Source: UBA2266 sp964406945 (GTDB taxonomy: Bacteria; Planctomycetota; Phycisphaerae; Sedimentisphaerales; Anaerobacaceae). From it: a stretch of 19,470 nt of DNA. This document shows, piece after piece, positions 7,397 through 15,445 of the stretch; positions within the stretch are counted from its first letter, which is position 1; each line of letters begins with the position of its first letter. A program made the position numbers and the translations under genes. The stretch lies in the NCBI GenBank assembly GCA_964406945.1, contig CAYOTO010000056.1, positions 1-19,470 on the forward strand. Direction: 5' to 3'. Under the pieces are notes generated by a model. That model was not told the origin of the DNA. It worked only from the letters and a program-made list of their open reading frames with translations, and did not search any database.

Positions 7397-9037
7397 TCAC
7401 CTGACCTGCCGCCAGTTTCGAATCACGAATCTACCTCCCGGATCGTCTGCTGTATTCCCGCTGCCAAGGGCCGCATCGTAGTGGAAGTCGTGAATCTCCC
7501 TCTCATTTCCGTCCTTCTTCGTCTCCAATGTGACGTTCCAGCCTCCTATGGATCCGTATATGTCCCGGCTCCCACGAACCTCCACGTTAGCCATCGGAGC
7601 ATAAATGCAGCCGTAAAAATCGCCCACCTCTCTCAAACTTATCTTATTGCAACTATCGACCCCGTATATCTTCAGACTACCCGCATTCTTATTTATATTC
7701 ACAATTCCACGCTGATGGTACTGCGTCCCATCATCATCATCGTCGCTATGCCCACGCCCACGCCCATTTCCATGGCCGTTCCCACGCCCGTTTCCGTGGC
7801 CATTACCATTGCCATGACCGTCATCATCGTCATCGTCGCTATGCCCACGCCCACGCCCACGCCCGTTTCCATGACCGTTCCCACGCCCGTTTCCGTGGCC
7901 ATTACCATTGCCATGACCGTCATCATCGTCGTCGCCGTCATCGTCATCATCATCGTCGTCATCGTCATCATCATCATCATCATCGCCGTCATCGTCTTCG
8001 TCATCGACATAATACTCTTCAAACGCCGACTGCTTCACCTCCAGCTTACCACCAATATATAGCGCAAGCGAAGAGCCTTCGGTAATTACAAGGTGTGCCC
8101 TGTCGTGTATCTTCAGGTTCTTCTCAACATAAATACTGCAGTTGCCGTTGATCTTCTGGACCTTGCCTGGCGTCAGATGAAAATGCTTGAACGTCTTTTG
8201 GCCGCTGAGCGTCTTGCCCTCCTTATACTTAAAGTTCTTACCTTTTCTGTCGAGACTATTTGGCAGCTTCACCGCCGGCAGCACCGCCAGGTCCGCCGCC
8301 GCATAAATCTCACCGTAAACCTCCGCTCCTTCCCTTAGTTCGACGCTGTCGTCCGGGTCCGCGCCGGGGCCGACAATTAGATCCGCATTGATCTCTACAT
8401 CCTCTTCGAACTTCAGTGCCTTTTTGTGCCTGCTGTTCGTACGTATCGCAGTGCCTATATCGTCCGCACGCCTGTCGTCGTCACTTGAATCGAAGGCCGT
8501 TACGTTATAGCCCTTTAAGACGATCTTGCCGCCTTTGCCGGACGGCCGTGATCTCTCGGGCCACTTCGGACCCTTCGGATCATCCGGTGGGGCGTACCCA
8601 AGCGAATAAAGCGCGTACTCCCAAACCTGCCGCAGATGAATCGTACACGACACTGTTTTCACGGCCGCTCCGCACGTCCCCGTCGATGTAACCGTATATA
8701 CGCGGTCCTTTGTCTGTTCCTCGATTTCGTAGTCGTAGCCCGCATCAACGTGCGACAGCGTCCCCGCCTGCTCCGATTGCACCTGAGAAAACTTCCAGTT
8801 ATCGCCCGTGAAACCCTTGTTCATTTCGAACAATGCCTTTGTGAGCCCCGCGTCTGCCGCTGCCCTGGCCTGCATCTCCGCGATCTTGCGTGCTGTCCGA
8901 ACCCGGGACGACGACCCCAGAGCCAGCAACGCCACCCCGCCCACAGAAAGAGTCAATACAATCGCCACCATCAGCGGCAGCATGAAACCACCGTTGCCAC
9001 CTGGTCTTTGCCCGCCGTGTAATCTTCCAAGTTGCAT
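7397..9037 (-). CDS. PilX-like minor pilin-complex protein with poly-Asp / Gly-His-Asn-Gly repeat insert
   Basis: The 546-residue protein starts with a short Gly/Arg-rich leader and a membrane helix (about 18-40, GFMLPLMVAIVLTL...) as in the PilX N-terminal family. A domain rich in short beta strands follows (about 140-545). It includes YGEIYAAADL, SIYVEKNLKI, LALYIGGKLEV and, after the insert, FYGCIYAPMANVEVRGSRDIYGSI. I recognise this pattern as common in PilX-like proteins of pilus operons. Residues 345-437 are an insert: Asp runs up to 14 long, then two copies of a GHGN/GRG/HS unit (33 and 31 residues) separated by Asp6. Glu+5 of typical pilins is absent (proline-containing FMLPL). It follows two minor prepilin genes by a short gap, as PilX does in PilV-PilW-PilX sets. 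It likely sits in the pilus-tip initiation complex; cation binding by the insert is inference. Confidence 0.88.
   Translation of the reverse strand: MQLGRLHGGQRPGGNGGFMLPLMVAIVLTLSVGGVALLALGSSSRVRTARKIAEMQARAAADAGLTKALFEMNKGFTGDNWKFSQVQSEQAGTLSHVDAGYDYEIEEQTKDRVYTVTSTGTCGAAVKTVSCTIHLRQVWEYALYSLGYAPPDDPKGPKWPERSRPSGKGGKIVLKGYNVTAFDSSDDDRRADDIGTAIRTNSRHKKALKFEEDVEINADLIVGPGADPDDSVELREGAEVYGEIYAAADLAVLPAVKLPNSLDRKGKNFKYKEGKTLSGQKTFKHFHLTPGKVQKINGNCSIYVEKNLKIHDRAHLVITEGSSLALYIGGKLEVKQSAFEEYYVDDEDDDGDDDDDDDDDDDDDDDDGDDDDDGHGNGNGHGNGRGNGHGNGRGRGRGHSDDDDDDGHGNGNGHGNGRGNGHGNGRGRGHSDDDDDGTQYHQRGIVNINKNAGSLKIYGVDSCNKISLREVGDFYGCIYAPMANVEVRGSRDIYGSIGGWNVTLETKKDGNEREIHDFHYDAALGSGNTADDPGGRFVIRNWRQVR
7739..7930 (-). 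repeat. Tandem repeat (93 and 99 bp) inside the pilX-like gene
   Basis: Two direct copies, 7739-7831 and about 7832-7930, are nearly identical. They differ by one 6-bp Gly-Arg unit and a few substitutions. Each encodes GHGN- and GRG-type units ending in HS and an Asp run. To the right (about 7931-8008) lies a further in-frame GAY trinucleotide tract encoding poly-Asp. All units are multiples of three, so gain or loss would keep the reading frame. Confidence 0.92.
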
Positions 9038-9052
9038 GATTTGCCCCGGTTT

Positions 9053-9562
9053 CTATTCATTATGGCGTATCGCCGTACTCATCACCGTCATGGACCCGTT
9101 CTCATCTTCTATGATCAGAACCATCTGCACCGCCGCCCCCCATATTCTGAACTCGACATCCGATACGTTGTCCGCCAGAACTACCGTCTCCGTGCTCGTA
9201 TGCATCTTATTCTGGCCGTAGCCGTAGCTTACGTCCCCGTACTCCACCAGAAGCTGATCTTCGGATAGGTACATCTTTGCATATTTATCCGGCTCGCTCG
9301 GATTCTCCCCGTCCGAGTGCGAATAGAGAATGACTTCTCCTTCATCGACGGCCCCATCAACAATGCTGGCGTGCCTGGCTATCCGGTCGAAGGCCGCCTT
9401 CGCCCGCATTGCCCCGACTCTGCGTTCGCCGTTGACACGACCGTACATACTGTTATACCCTCTCTGGCTGTCCACCAGCACCACGCCGGCTCCAAGCACA
9501 AGAACCGCTGAAGCCGCCATTGCGGCGATCAATTCCACGAGCGTACTGCCACGTCGCACCAT
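9053..9562 (-). CDS. Minor prepilin, PilW-like
   Basis: The 169-residue protein carries a prepilin peptidase site at residues 5/6 (VRRG then STLVE), with glutamate at +5 of the mature protein. A hydrophobic helix follows (about 9-30, IAAMAASAVLVLGAGVVLV). The remainder is a small globular domain with an MRAKAAFDRIARHAS helix (about 52-66) of the kind seen in PilW/GspJ proteins. Such minor pilins form the tip complex that primes pilus or pseudopilus assembly. GGGA lies about 7 bases before the ATG. It stands 15 bp upstream of the PilX-like gene and 46 bp downstream of the PilV-like gene. PilW versus GspJ cannot be decided from sequence alone. Confidence 0.88.
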   Translation of the reverse strand: MVRRGSTLVELIAAMAASAVLVLGAGVVLVDSQRGYNSMYGRVNGERRVGAMRAKAAFDRIARHASIVDGAVDEGEVILYSHSDGENPSEPDKYAKMYLSEDQLLVEYGDVSYGYGQNKMHTSTETVVLADNVSDVEFRIWGAAVQMVLIIEDENGSMTVMSTAIRHNE

Positions 9563-9608
9563 ATCCGTTCCCGTAAGTTACAAAGAAATGTATTTACAGA
9601 CGGTTTTG

Positions 9609-10166
9609 TCAATCCGCTGCATAAGTGGTAAACGCAACACTCTGATAATCCCCGCCGGACTCCCATTGACCGTAATCTTGCATCCACGCCACACAGACGT
9701 AAAGTTCTCGCGGCTCGCTGTCTTCATCCTTATACCCCATCGTGGCATAATAATTCACCCCGTCCACCACGATCCGGTAATTCGGACTTGCCGTAGAATC
9801 CAGCTCCGTGAATCCCGCAGGCAGGGGGGTGCCGACCTGTTCACTCTGTGCCGCCAATCCCGGCGCAAGACAGACCGTGTCGCTGTCCTGAGGGTTATAA
9901 TCGTTCGGATCGGTCGGGTCGTAATCCAGCGGATCCTCCAGTGCGTACCAACTGTAACCGGAATAGCCTCCGACCCCTTTCCATCCCTCAAGAAGCAGCA
10001 TCCCAAGCCTTCCGCCCGTCAGTCTTACCCTGGCGCGCCGCGCCTCCAGAGAACTGTGATAGCGAAACGCCCCCGTCCCTACGACCGCCAGGCCGAGAAC
10101 GAGGGTCGCCACCATCACCTCTATCAGGCTAAGACCGAGTGCCCTGCGATTTGTTCGTCCGGTCAT
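9609..10166 (-). CDS. Minor prepilin, PilV-like
   Basis: The 185-residue product has a prepilin cleavage site after Gly11 (NRRALG then LSLIEV) with glutamate at mature +5, followed by the hydrophobic helix VMVATLVLGLAVVGTGAF. Leucine rather than phenylalanine at +1 is typical of minor pilins. An upstream ATG at 10223 is in frame, but I chose 10166: it has GGAGGAG 7 bases before it and gives a normal short leader. The 10223 start would sit right beside a terminator hairpin and give a 30-residue leader. The C-terminal part contains an Asp/Pro/Tyr-rich segment (about 76-95, DPLDYDPTDPNDYNPQ), possibly metal binding. It is the first of three minor pilin genes after the major pilin. Confidence 0.9.
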   Translation of the reverse strand: MTGRTNRRALGLSLIEVMVATLVLGLAVVGTGAFRYHSSLEARRARVRLTGGRLGMLLLEGWKGVGGYSGYSWYALEDPLDYDPTDPNDYNPQDSDTVCLAPGLAAQSEQVGTPLPAGFTELDSTASPNYRIVVDGVNYYATMGYKDEDSEPRELYVCVAWMQDYGQWESGGDYQSVAFTTYAAD

Positions 10167-10225
10167 TGAATCGCTCCTCCGTTGTAATTCTCCTGCGCCA
10201 ACCGGCTTCCCGTGACCCCGCATGC

Positions 10226-10259
10226 AAAAATGGCGGCTTTGAACCCAGTCAAAGCCGCC
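10226..10259 (-). terminator. Strong hairpin terminator/attenuator after the major pilin gene
   Basis: A perfect 11-bp stem GGCGGCTTTGA/TCAAAGCCGCC with a 6-base loop (10232-10259) is followed on the minus strand by A then five T residues (10231-10226). It lies about 75 bp past the pilin stop and about 60 bp before the next start. It should stop most transcripts after the pilin gene and let a fraction through to the minor pilins, giving a high pilin to minor-pilin ratio. Confidence 0.85.
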
Positions 10260-10333
10260 GAATTTTGTTACGTTCCTCCTCGCCTTTTCGGACCTCTTCG
10301 AAAACGGCTCAGTCCGAGTGTATCACCTGGCGT

Positions 10334-10759
10334 TTATTCACCACCGTCTGAGCTGACAGACCACGATCCGTCCGCCGACAGAGTGCCCGTGCCCGAAGGA
10401 CCTTCGTCATGGCTCGATGTGACCTCAACCGTGCACGTCCCCGCCGAACCGTCCACCGACGTGATCTCGTAATCTTCATGATTGAAATAGGCCCCGTCCA
10501 GATCGCCTGAACTGAAACCGACCTCCGAACCTACCGCATCGAGAGTACCCTCGATGTCGCTGTAGTCGTAGCTCGAACCCTTCTCGGCGATATAAGCTCG
10601 TACCGCGCTGCGAATAGAACCCGCCGCCGCGTTCGCTTCGGACCACTTCGCAGAATCGATTCGACCCCGCATAATCGGCACGGCGACCGCCGCCAGAATG
10701 CCGACGATGAGGATCACGACCATCAGCTCGATTAATGTGAAACCCTTGTTGCTTTTCAT
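10334..10759 (-). CDS. Major type IV pilin / GspG-like pseudopilin
   Basis: The 141-residue prepilin MKSNKG then FTLIELMVVILIVGIL has a perfect class III signal: cleavage after Gly6, mature Phe+1 and Glu+5. The mature form is about 135 residues. The helix continues through AAVAVPIMRGRIDSAKWSEANAAAGSIRSAVRAYIAEKG, and the C-terminal domain is small, with Gly/Ser/Asp-rich loops. AVPIM and the spacing to the IRSAVRAYI helix resemble GspG and short type IVa pilins. The reading frame extends upstream to 10846, but AGGAG 7 bases before the ATG at 10759 and the signal motif fix the start. It lies just after the platform gene and before a strong terminator, as expected for the abundant fibre subunit. 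Confidence 0.95.
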   Translation of the reverse strand: MKSNKGFTLIELMVVILIVGILAAVAVPIMRGRIDSAKWSEANAAAGSIRSAVRAYIAEKGSSYDYSDIEGTLDAVGSEVGFSSGDLDGAYFNHEDYEITSVDGSAGTCTVEVTSSHDEGPSGTGTLSADGSWSVSSDGGE

Positions 10760-10872
10760 TTGCCTGCTCCTGTTAATTATGCAGTTTGACAGCAATATTT
10801 CCGTTATGTCATTACACTCGGTAAAATCCGTAACCGACTCCAACACCTTTGCACTTTTTTCGTACGTATATT

Positions 10873-12084
10873 TCAGCCTTTAATGTTTGAAATCGAGAAA
10901 ATCGGCAGATACAGCGCCAGCACCACGACCAGCACTATCGCCCCAACCGATACAATCATAATCGGCTCCATCAGCCCCATCACCGTATCGATCGTCGAAT
11001 CCACCTTCCTCTCATAATATACCGCCGTACGCTCCAGAACCTCGGACATCGACCCGCTCTCCTCGCCCACCTGCATCATCTTGATTGCCATGTTCGGAAA
11101 GAACCCCGCCGCCGCCATACTCAAAGAAACATTTGACCCGCCCACAATATGTTCCCGGGTTTTTATGATCGCCGACTTGATCACATTATTATTGGTCATT
11201 TCCGCCAGAATATCGAACACTTCCAGCACCGAGACCCCGGCCCCCAGCAGCGTCGCCATCGTGCGGCAGAACATCGCAATAAACGCCTGGCTCACAATCC
11301 TCCCGATCAGCGGCGCACGCAGAACCACTCTGCTGAAAAAAGCATTACCCTTGGGTGTCCGCGAAAACAAAACGCAGAATATGATAAACAGCAGCACCGA
11401 ACCCGCCACATAAGCGATGTTAATCCGCACTGCATCATAAAACGCCATGAAAGCCTTCGTAAACCCCGGCAAATCGCCCCCGATCTGCGTGAATATCACC
11501 CGAAATCGCGGGATAATAAACGTCATGATAAAAATCACTATCAGAAGAATGAACGTCAGCACGAAGATCGGATAAGCCATCGCCCCCTTGACCTTCTTCG
11601 CCAGCTTGTCCTTGTTATCGTAATATTCCGCCAGCTTCCGCATCGTCGTCGACAGCGTCCCGCCAGCTTCACCCGCCATTATCATCGAGCACGCCAGCTT
11701 GTTAAATACCCGCGGATATTCCGAAACAGCCTCCGAAAACGGAGCACCGCCGTTCATCTTCTCAACGACATCCGCCAGCACCTGCCGTAGCGTGACATTG
11801 CTCGTGTCTTCGTTTATCGTCTCGATAGCAGCCGTTATCGGAATCCCCCCCTCGACCATCGTGGTCAACTGCCAGCAAAGCGCCGCAAGGTCCGCCGACT
11901 TCACTCGCTTGCGATTCGCCACCCGAACCGTTCTTTCGCCGCTGGTCTCGATCTCGTTGACGCTTATCGGAGTAAAACCCTGCGCCCGCAGCCAACTCAG
12001 CACGTCATTAGCCGACGCGGCCTGAGTAAGACCCTGCTTACGAACACCACCAACATCACTAGCTGTAAACTGATAACTCTTCAT
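10873..12084 (-). CDS. pilC: PilC/GspF inner-membrane platform protein
   Basis: The 403-residue protein has the standard GspF/PilC architecture: a short N-terminal region (1-60), two repeats of the cytoplasmic helical GspF domain (about 65-190 and 268-390), and three membrane segments (about 171-192, 222-240 and 374-394). Motifs include LCWQLTTMVEGGIPI (69-83), GEAGGTLSTTMRKLAEYYDN (138-157), FCRTMATLLGAGVSVLEVFDI (272-292) and GEESGSMSEVLERTAVYYE (340-358). It transmits rotation from the cytoplasmic ATPase to the growing pilin helix. GAGGT lies close upstream of the ATG. Length is normal. The pilin gene follows after 113 bp. It is separated from the ATPase gene by about 570 bp of repeats. 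Confidence 0.97.
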   Translation of the reverse strand: MKSYQFTASDVGGVRKQGLTQAASANDVLSWLRAQGFTPISVNEIETSGERTVRVANRKRVKSADLAALCWQLTTMVEGGIPITAAIETINEDTSNVTLRQVLADVVEKMNGGAPFSEAVSEYPRVFNKLACSMIMAGEAGGTLSTTMRKLAEYYDNKDKLAKKVKGAMAYPIFVLTFILLIVIFIMTFIIPRFRVIFTQIGGDLPGFTKAFMAFYDAVRINIAYVAGSVLLFIIFCVLFSRTPKGNAFFSRVVLRAPLIGRIVSQAFIAMFCRTMATLLGAGVSVLEVFDILAEMTNNNVIKSAIIKTREHIVGGSNVSLSMAAAGFFPNMAIKMMQVGEESGSMSEVLERTAVYYERKVDSTIDTVMGLMEPIMIVSVGAIVLVVVLALYLPIFSISNIKG

Positions 12085-12652
12085 ACCACCTCATATCATC
12101 CGACAACACCCAAACACCACCTCAGGCCCTTCCCTTCGCCACTGTCATGCTGAGCGAAGCGAAGCATCTGGCCTCCGTCACCTGTTGCAACCTGGAACCT
12201 ACTCACCGTGCCCGCACTTTTACCCTTCAAACTATGCTTTTGCCTTTTCCACTTTCCACTTTAACATCACCGCATTTTGCCATCCGAATTTCGTGCTTCC
12301 GCCACCACTGTCATGCTGAGCGCAGCGAAGCATCTAGCCTCCGTCACCTATTGCGACCCGGTTCGCTTAATCCGCCCAACCCAGCGCCAGCAGTTTCGAA
12401 TTTCTGTCATTCGCACATTCCAATTTGTTTCGAATTTCGACATTCGAATTTCGTGCTTACGCCACCGCTGTCATGCTGAGCGAAGCGAAGCATCTGGCCT
12501 TCGTCACCTATTGCAACCTGAAACCTGCTCACCGTGCCCGCACTTTTACCCTTCAAACTATGACTTTGGGTTCTTCGCTTTACACTTTCAACTCAACGCG
12601 TTTCGACATTCGAATTTCGTGCTTTGCTTTTCCACTTTCCACTTTAGCCTCA
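12085..12652. repeat. Repeat-filled gap between pilB and pilC genes (three hairpin cores)
   Basis: No gene is seen. Three repeat copies have cores at 12147-12167, 12313-12333 and 12473-12493, all with a perfect ATGCT/AGCAT stem; the middle one has GAGCGCAGCGA in the loop. The sequence after the first core and that after the third match for roughly 95 bp (offset 326 bp; includes CTCACCGTGCCCGCAC and CCCTTCAAACTATG). This makes it a nested direct repeat. TTCGAATTTCGTGCTT modules recur around 12285, 12440 and 12605. Confidence 0.9.
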
Positions 12653-14407
12653 TCAAACCCTCGCAAATGCCACACTCAAAACCTCCTCGGCCGTCGTCAG
12701 CCCCTCCTTCATCTTCTGCACCCCGCACTCCATCAGACCGCCGTACCCCGCCTTCCGCGCCGCCTTGCGAATTTCCGCCTCGCTCTTGCCGTTCACGATC
12801 ATCTCCGAAATCTCCTCGTCCAGCAGCAGAAACTCAAAGATCGGCAGCCGCCCCAGATACCCCGTCTGACCGCATGCCTGACACCCGCCGCCCTCGTAAA
12901 ACACCGGCTCCTCTCCGTCCTTACCGTCCGCAATTTCCAGCCGCCGCCGAATTTCCTTGCTCAGCTTCACCGGCTCCTTGCATTTCTCACAGATCCGCCG
13001 AACCAGCCGCTGCGCCACAATCAGATTCACCGTCGAAGAAAGCAGATACGGCTCCACCCCCATATCCAGAAAGCGGCTGATAGTACTCGGCGCATCGTTC
13101 GTATGAAACGTACTCAACACAAGATGCCCCGTCAGCGACGCCTTGATCGCGATATCCACCGTCTCCTTGTCACGAATCTCTCCGATCAGCACGATATCCG
13201 GGTCCTGCCGCAATATAGCCCGCAAACAACGCGCAAAATCCAGATCGATCTCCGATTTAACCTGTATCTGATTTATCCCCGCCAGCCGGTATTCCACCGG
13301 ATCCTCCACCGTCGTGATATTCTTCGTAGGATTCCGCAGATAATTCAGCGCCGAATAAAGCGTTGTACTCTTACCGCTGCCCGTCGGCCCGGTAACCACC
13401 ACAATCCCGTGCGGCAGAGAAAGCACGTTCTTGAGCTGCTCCAGCATATCCGATTCCAGACCCAGAGCATTCAGATCGTGATTCACCGACGCCGTATCCA
13501 GGATTCGCAGCACGACCTTCTCGCCGTATATCGTCGGTATGACCGAAACACGAATATCGATGTCCCTGTTAAATGCCCGTATCTTGAACCGGCCGTCCTG
13601 AGGTAGCCGCCGCTCGGCGATATCCATCTGCGACAGAATCTTGATCCGCGCAATAACCGCAGCCTGCATATTCCGCGCCGGCGGAACCATGTCCCGCAGC
13701 GCTCCGTCGATACGCATGCGAATCGACATGCTCTTCTCCTGCGGCTCGATATGAATATCGCTCGCCCGGCTCTTCACGGCCTGCCGCAGAAGCAGATCCA
13801 CGAACCGGATCACCGGAGCCTTGCTTGCCGCCGCCTCGTTGCAGATATCCGTATCGTCCTCCTCCTTGACGACAGATATCCTCTCGTCACCGTCCTGCGA
13901 TTCCTCAACCAGATCCCGCAGCCGCTGCTCCTCTGCGTCGCTGCCGTGATAAATCGAATCGATCGCCTGCTTGATCTCCATCGGCGAACTGATCACCACA
14001 CGAACCTGGCTCTTCATCTTCAGCGTAATCGTATCGATGGCGATCACGTTCAGCGGATCCCCCATCGCAACCACGACCTTCCCGTCCTCCTCGCCTACGA
14101 CCACTAGCGAAAACCGCTTGGCGATGCTCTCCGGCAGACTCCTCGCCAGTTCCAGATCCATCTTGCTCGGATCGTCCAGACTCACATAATCCAGACCAAG
14201 ATGCTCCGCCAGCGCCTTTGAAACCTGCACATCCGTAAGCAGATTCAAACGAATTGCAATCTCCCCCAGCCGCCCGCTCTGCGTCCGCTGCGCGATCAGC
14301 ACCTGCTCGAGCTGCGCATCGGTAAGCAGTCCCTTGCTGACCAGAAATTCCCCGAAGAACAAATCCGCTTCGGTGCCGGTCTTGCTTGTGGTCTGTGCGG
14401 CTTCCAC
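12653..14407 (-). CDS. pilB: PilB/GspE-type assembly ATPase with MshEN domain
   Basis: The 584-residue hexameric ATPase powers pilin polymerisation. An MshEN N-terminal domain spans about 20-155 (GLLTDAQLEQVL; LGEIAIRLNLLTD). This domain binds cyclic di-GMP in some relatives, so c-di-GMP control is possible but unproven. The core has an arginine-containing N2 region (AERRLPQDGRFK, 264-275), Walker A GPTGSGKS (340-347), the Asp box near TTVEDPVEY (365-373), Walker B (DPDIVLIGE, 402-410) and the His box (GHLVLSTFHTND, 427-438). A zinc-type C4 motif is formed by Cys473, 476, 509 and 512. The C4 motif marks a PilB/GspE assembly ATPase rather than PilT. The start is GTG at 14407: a stop lies ten codons upstream in frame and no ATG follows for about 80 codons. 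AGGA sits about 8 bases before it. Confidence 0.97.
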   Translation of the reverse strand: MEAAQTTSKTGTEADLFFGEFLVSKGLLTDAQLEQVLIAQRTQSGRLGEIAIRLNLLTDVQVSKALAEHLGLDYVSLDDPSKMDLELARSLPESIAKRFSLVVVGEEDGKVVVAMGDPLNVIAIDTITLKMKSQVRVVISSPMEIKQAIDSIYHGSDAEEQRLRDLVEESQDGDERISVVKEEDDTDICNEAAASKAPVIRFVDLLLRQAVKSRASDIHIEPQEKSMSIRMRIDGALRDMVPPARNMQAAVIARIKILSQMDIAERRLPQDGRFKIRAFNRDIDIRVSVIPTIYGEKVVLRILDTASVNHDLNALGLESDMLEQLKNVLSLPHGIVVVTGPTGSGKSTTLYSALNYLRNPTKNITTVEDPVEYRLAGINQIQVKSEIDLDFARCLRAILRQDPDIVLIGEIRDKETVDIAIKASLTGHLVLSTFHTNDAPSTISRFLDMGVEPYLLSSTVNLIVAQRLVRRICEKCKEPVKLSKEIRRRLEIADGKDGEEPVFYEGGGCQACGQTGYLGRLPIFEFLLLDEEISEMIVNGKSEAEIRKAARKAGYGGLMECGVQKMKEGLTTAEEVLSVAFARV

Positions 14408-14853
14408 CTGAACTGTTCCTGCCTCCGAACCCTACTCCTGATCTTAACCTGTTTAACCGCCCTCACCGGGCTTAGCATCACCAATCGACCCCAAGCCCCG
14501 GCTCCTTTCCATTTTCCCCCGAAAATGCCCCAATAATCCCCAACATCCCCCCTCAAGCCCCCCCAAACCACCCCTCCCAATCCCAACACCCCACCCCGCC
14601 CAAACCTTACCGGACCGATCCTGCCTCCCAACCCAGCGCCGGCCCAAACTTATTCAACATCCCGTGCTTCCATCAGTGCTGTCATGCTGAGCGCAGCGAA
14701 GCATCTGGCCTTCGCCACCTATTGTAACCCGATTGGCTAAATCCGCCCAACCGGCGCCGGCCTTTTCTGATTTCTATCATTAGAATCTTCGGATTTGTTT
14801 CGCATTTCGATATTTGAATTTCGTATTTTTCAACTCAGTGTGCCATTACACAC
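14408..14853. repeat. pilB leader: G-rich tract and one intergenic repeat
   Basis: No gene is seen. Positions 14640-14840 hold one copy of the intergenic repeat (core 14684-14704, loop GAGCGCAGCGA) with its right-hand module and a degenerate TTCGAATTTCG-type end. On the minus strand a promoter-like TTGGGC, 18 bases, TACAAT lies inside the repeat (about 14725-14755); it is weak but is the best candidate for the operon. The rest (14489-14601) is an extreme C-rich/G-rich tract listed separately. Confidence 0.7.
14489..14601 (-). other. G-rich tract in the 5' leader of pilB (G-quadruplex potential)
   Basis: Within 113 bp the minus strand, which is the mRNA-like strand of pilB, carries about thirteen runs of three or more G. 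These include runs of 7 and 6 (14558-14564 and 14547-14552) and many runs of 4, with loops of 1-8 bases. That is far above what intramolecular quadruplex formation needs. The tract lies about 80-195 bp upstream of the GTG start. Confidence 0.8.
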
Positions 14854-14883
14854 TTGACATTTACAATCCGTTTATGGTAAAGT
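14854..14883 (+). promoter_or_regulatory. Sigma70-type promoter for the small membrane protein
   Basis: A perfect -35 TTGACA (14854-14859), an 18-base spacer and an extended -10 TGG-TAAAGT (14878-14883) predict a start near 14890. That is about 50 bases before the ATG at 14941. It lies just beyond the end of an intergenic repeat. Confidence 0.7.
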
Positions 14884-14940
14884 AGCTCGCGCTTAACAGC
14901 AGTATCCCCTACGTACTGCCGAAATTTGGGGCCAGGCAAA

Positions 14941-15393
14941 ATGAAACACGGTTCGCCATTCTATGTATGGCTGCTGCCCCTGCTTTGCGGGACCTGCTCC
15001 CTCCTCCATAGCCAATACCCCGGCGACGAAAACGCCATGTGGATCATCGGCTCACTCCCTGGACTGTGGATCGCCCCGTTCGCCTTCCTCGTCCAGGACG
15101 CAAAATCCGCGGCGCCCCTCCTCATTGCTCTCGCACTGGCCGCTGCAATGCTCCCGGTCGGCCTGGCAATGGACTTCTTCAGAATCCGCAAAACACTCTG
15201 GGCCGTCCTGTTCGGTCTCTTCTCGATCGCCATCCTCCTGCTGTCCGTCCTGAGCTACCCGAGCATCGAACGAGCAATAAACAAGAACGGCTCCTGGTGG
15301 GCCTACATATTCTTCTCCATAAACTTCGGAGTATACACGTCCGTCATCATCTCCGCCATCCTGACCCTCTTCTCGAGACTGGTCAAATCTTAA
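14941..15393 (+). CDS. Small multi-pass membrane protein, function unknown
   Basis: The 150-residue protein consists almost wholly of hydrophobic helices. Likely segments are about 7-23, 33-51, 58-78, 86-105 and 118-145, with short polar loops (HSQYPGDENAM, FFRIRK, YPSIERAINKNGSW). I do not recognise a family. The ATG at 14941 has AGG a few bases upstream and sits about 50 bases after a good promoter; a TTG at 14926 is in frame but less likely. It is monocistronic and converges on the next gene. It diverges from the pilus operon across a shared roughly 530-bp intergenic region, so a link to the pilus is possible only by position. Confidence 0.75.
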   Translation: MKHGSPFYVWLLPLLCGTCSLLHSQYPGDENAMWIIGSLPGLWIAPFAFLVQDAKSAAPLLIALALAAAMLPVGLAMDFFRIRKTLWAVLFGLFSIAILLLSVLSYPSIERAINKNGSWWAYIFFSINFGVYTSVIISAILTLFSRLVKS

Positions 15394-15400
15394 GCTGAAA

Positions 15401-15424
15401 GGGACGGCCCTGTCCGGACCGCCC
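15401..15424. terminator. GC-rich hairpin between convergent genes
   Basis: GGG-A-CGG pairs with CCG-CCC around an 11-base loop with one bulged A, in the 52-bp space between two convergent stops. No clear T run follows in either direction (TTTCAG on the minus side), so it is at best a weak bidirectional terminator. Confidence 0.4.
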
Positions 15425-15445
15425 CGGTAAATCAAAATCGAAGGC

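Noticed and set aside
7481..8062. 193-residue plus-strand frame rich in Ile, Val, Pro and Thr
   Set aside because: Shadow of the Asp/Gly-His-Asn repeat in the pilX-like gene; the repeat structure keeps all frames open.
12147..12493. Regularly recurring motifs considered as a CRISPR array
   Set aside because: Spacing between cores is irregular (about 130-170 bp within clusters), flanks are themselves repeated, and no cas gene is present.
12425..13606. 393-residue plus-strand frame starting in repeats and running opposite pilB
   Set aside because: No domain, Arg/His/Gln-rich, and pilB on the other strand is certain.
14296..14647. Minus-strand Gly/Trp-rich small frames upstream of pilB
   Set aside because: They arise from the G-rich tract and overlap pilB out of frame; no ribosome site.
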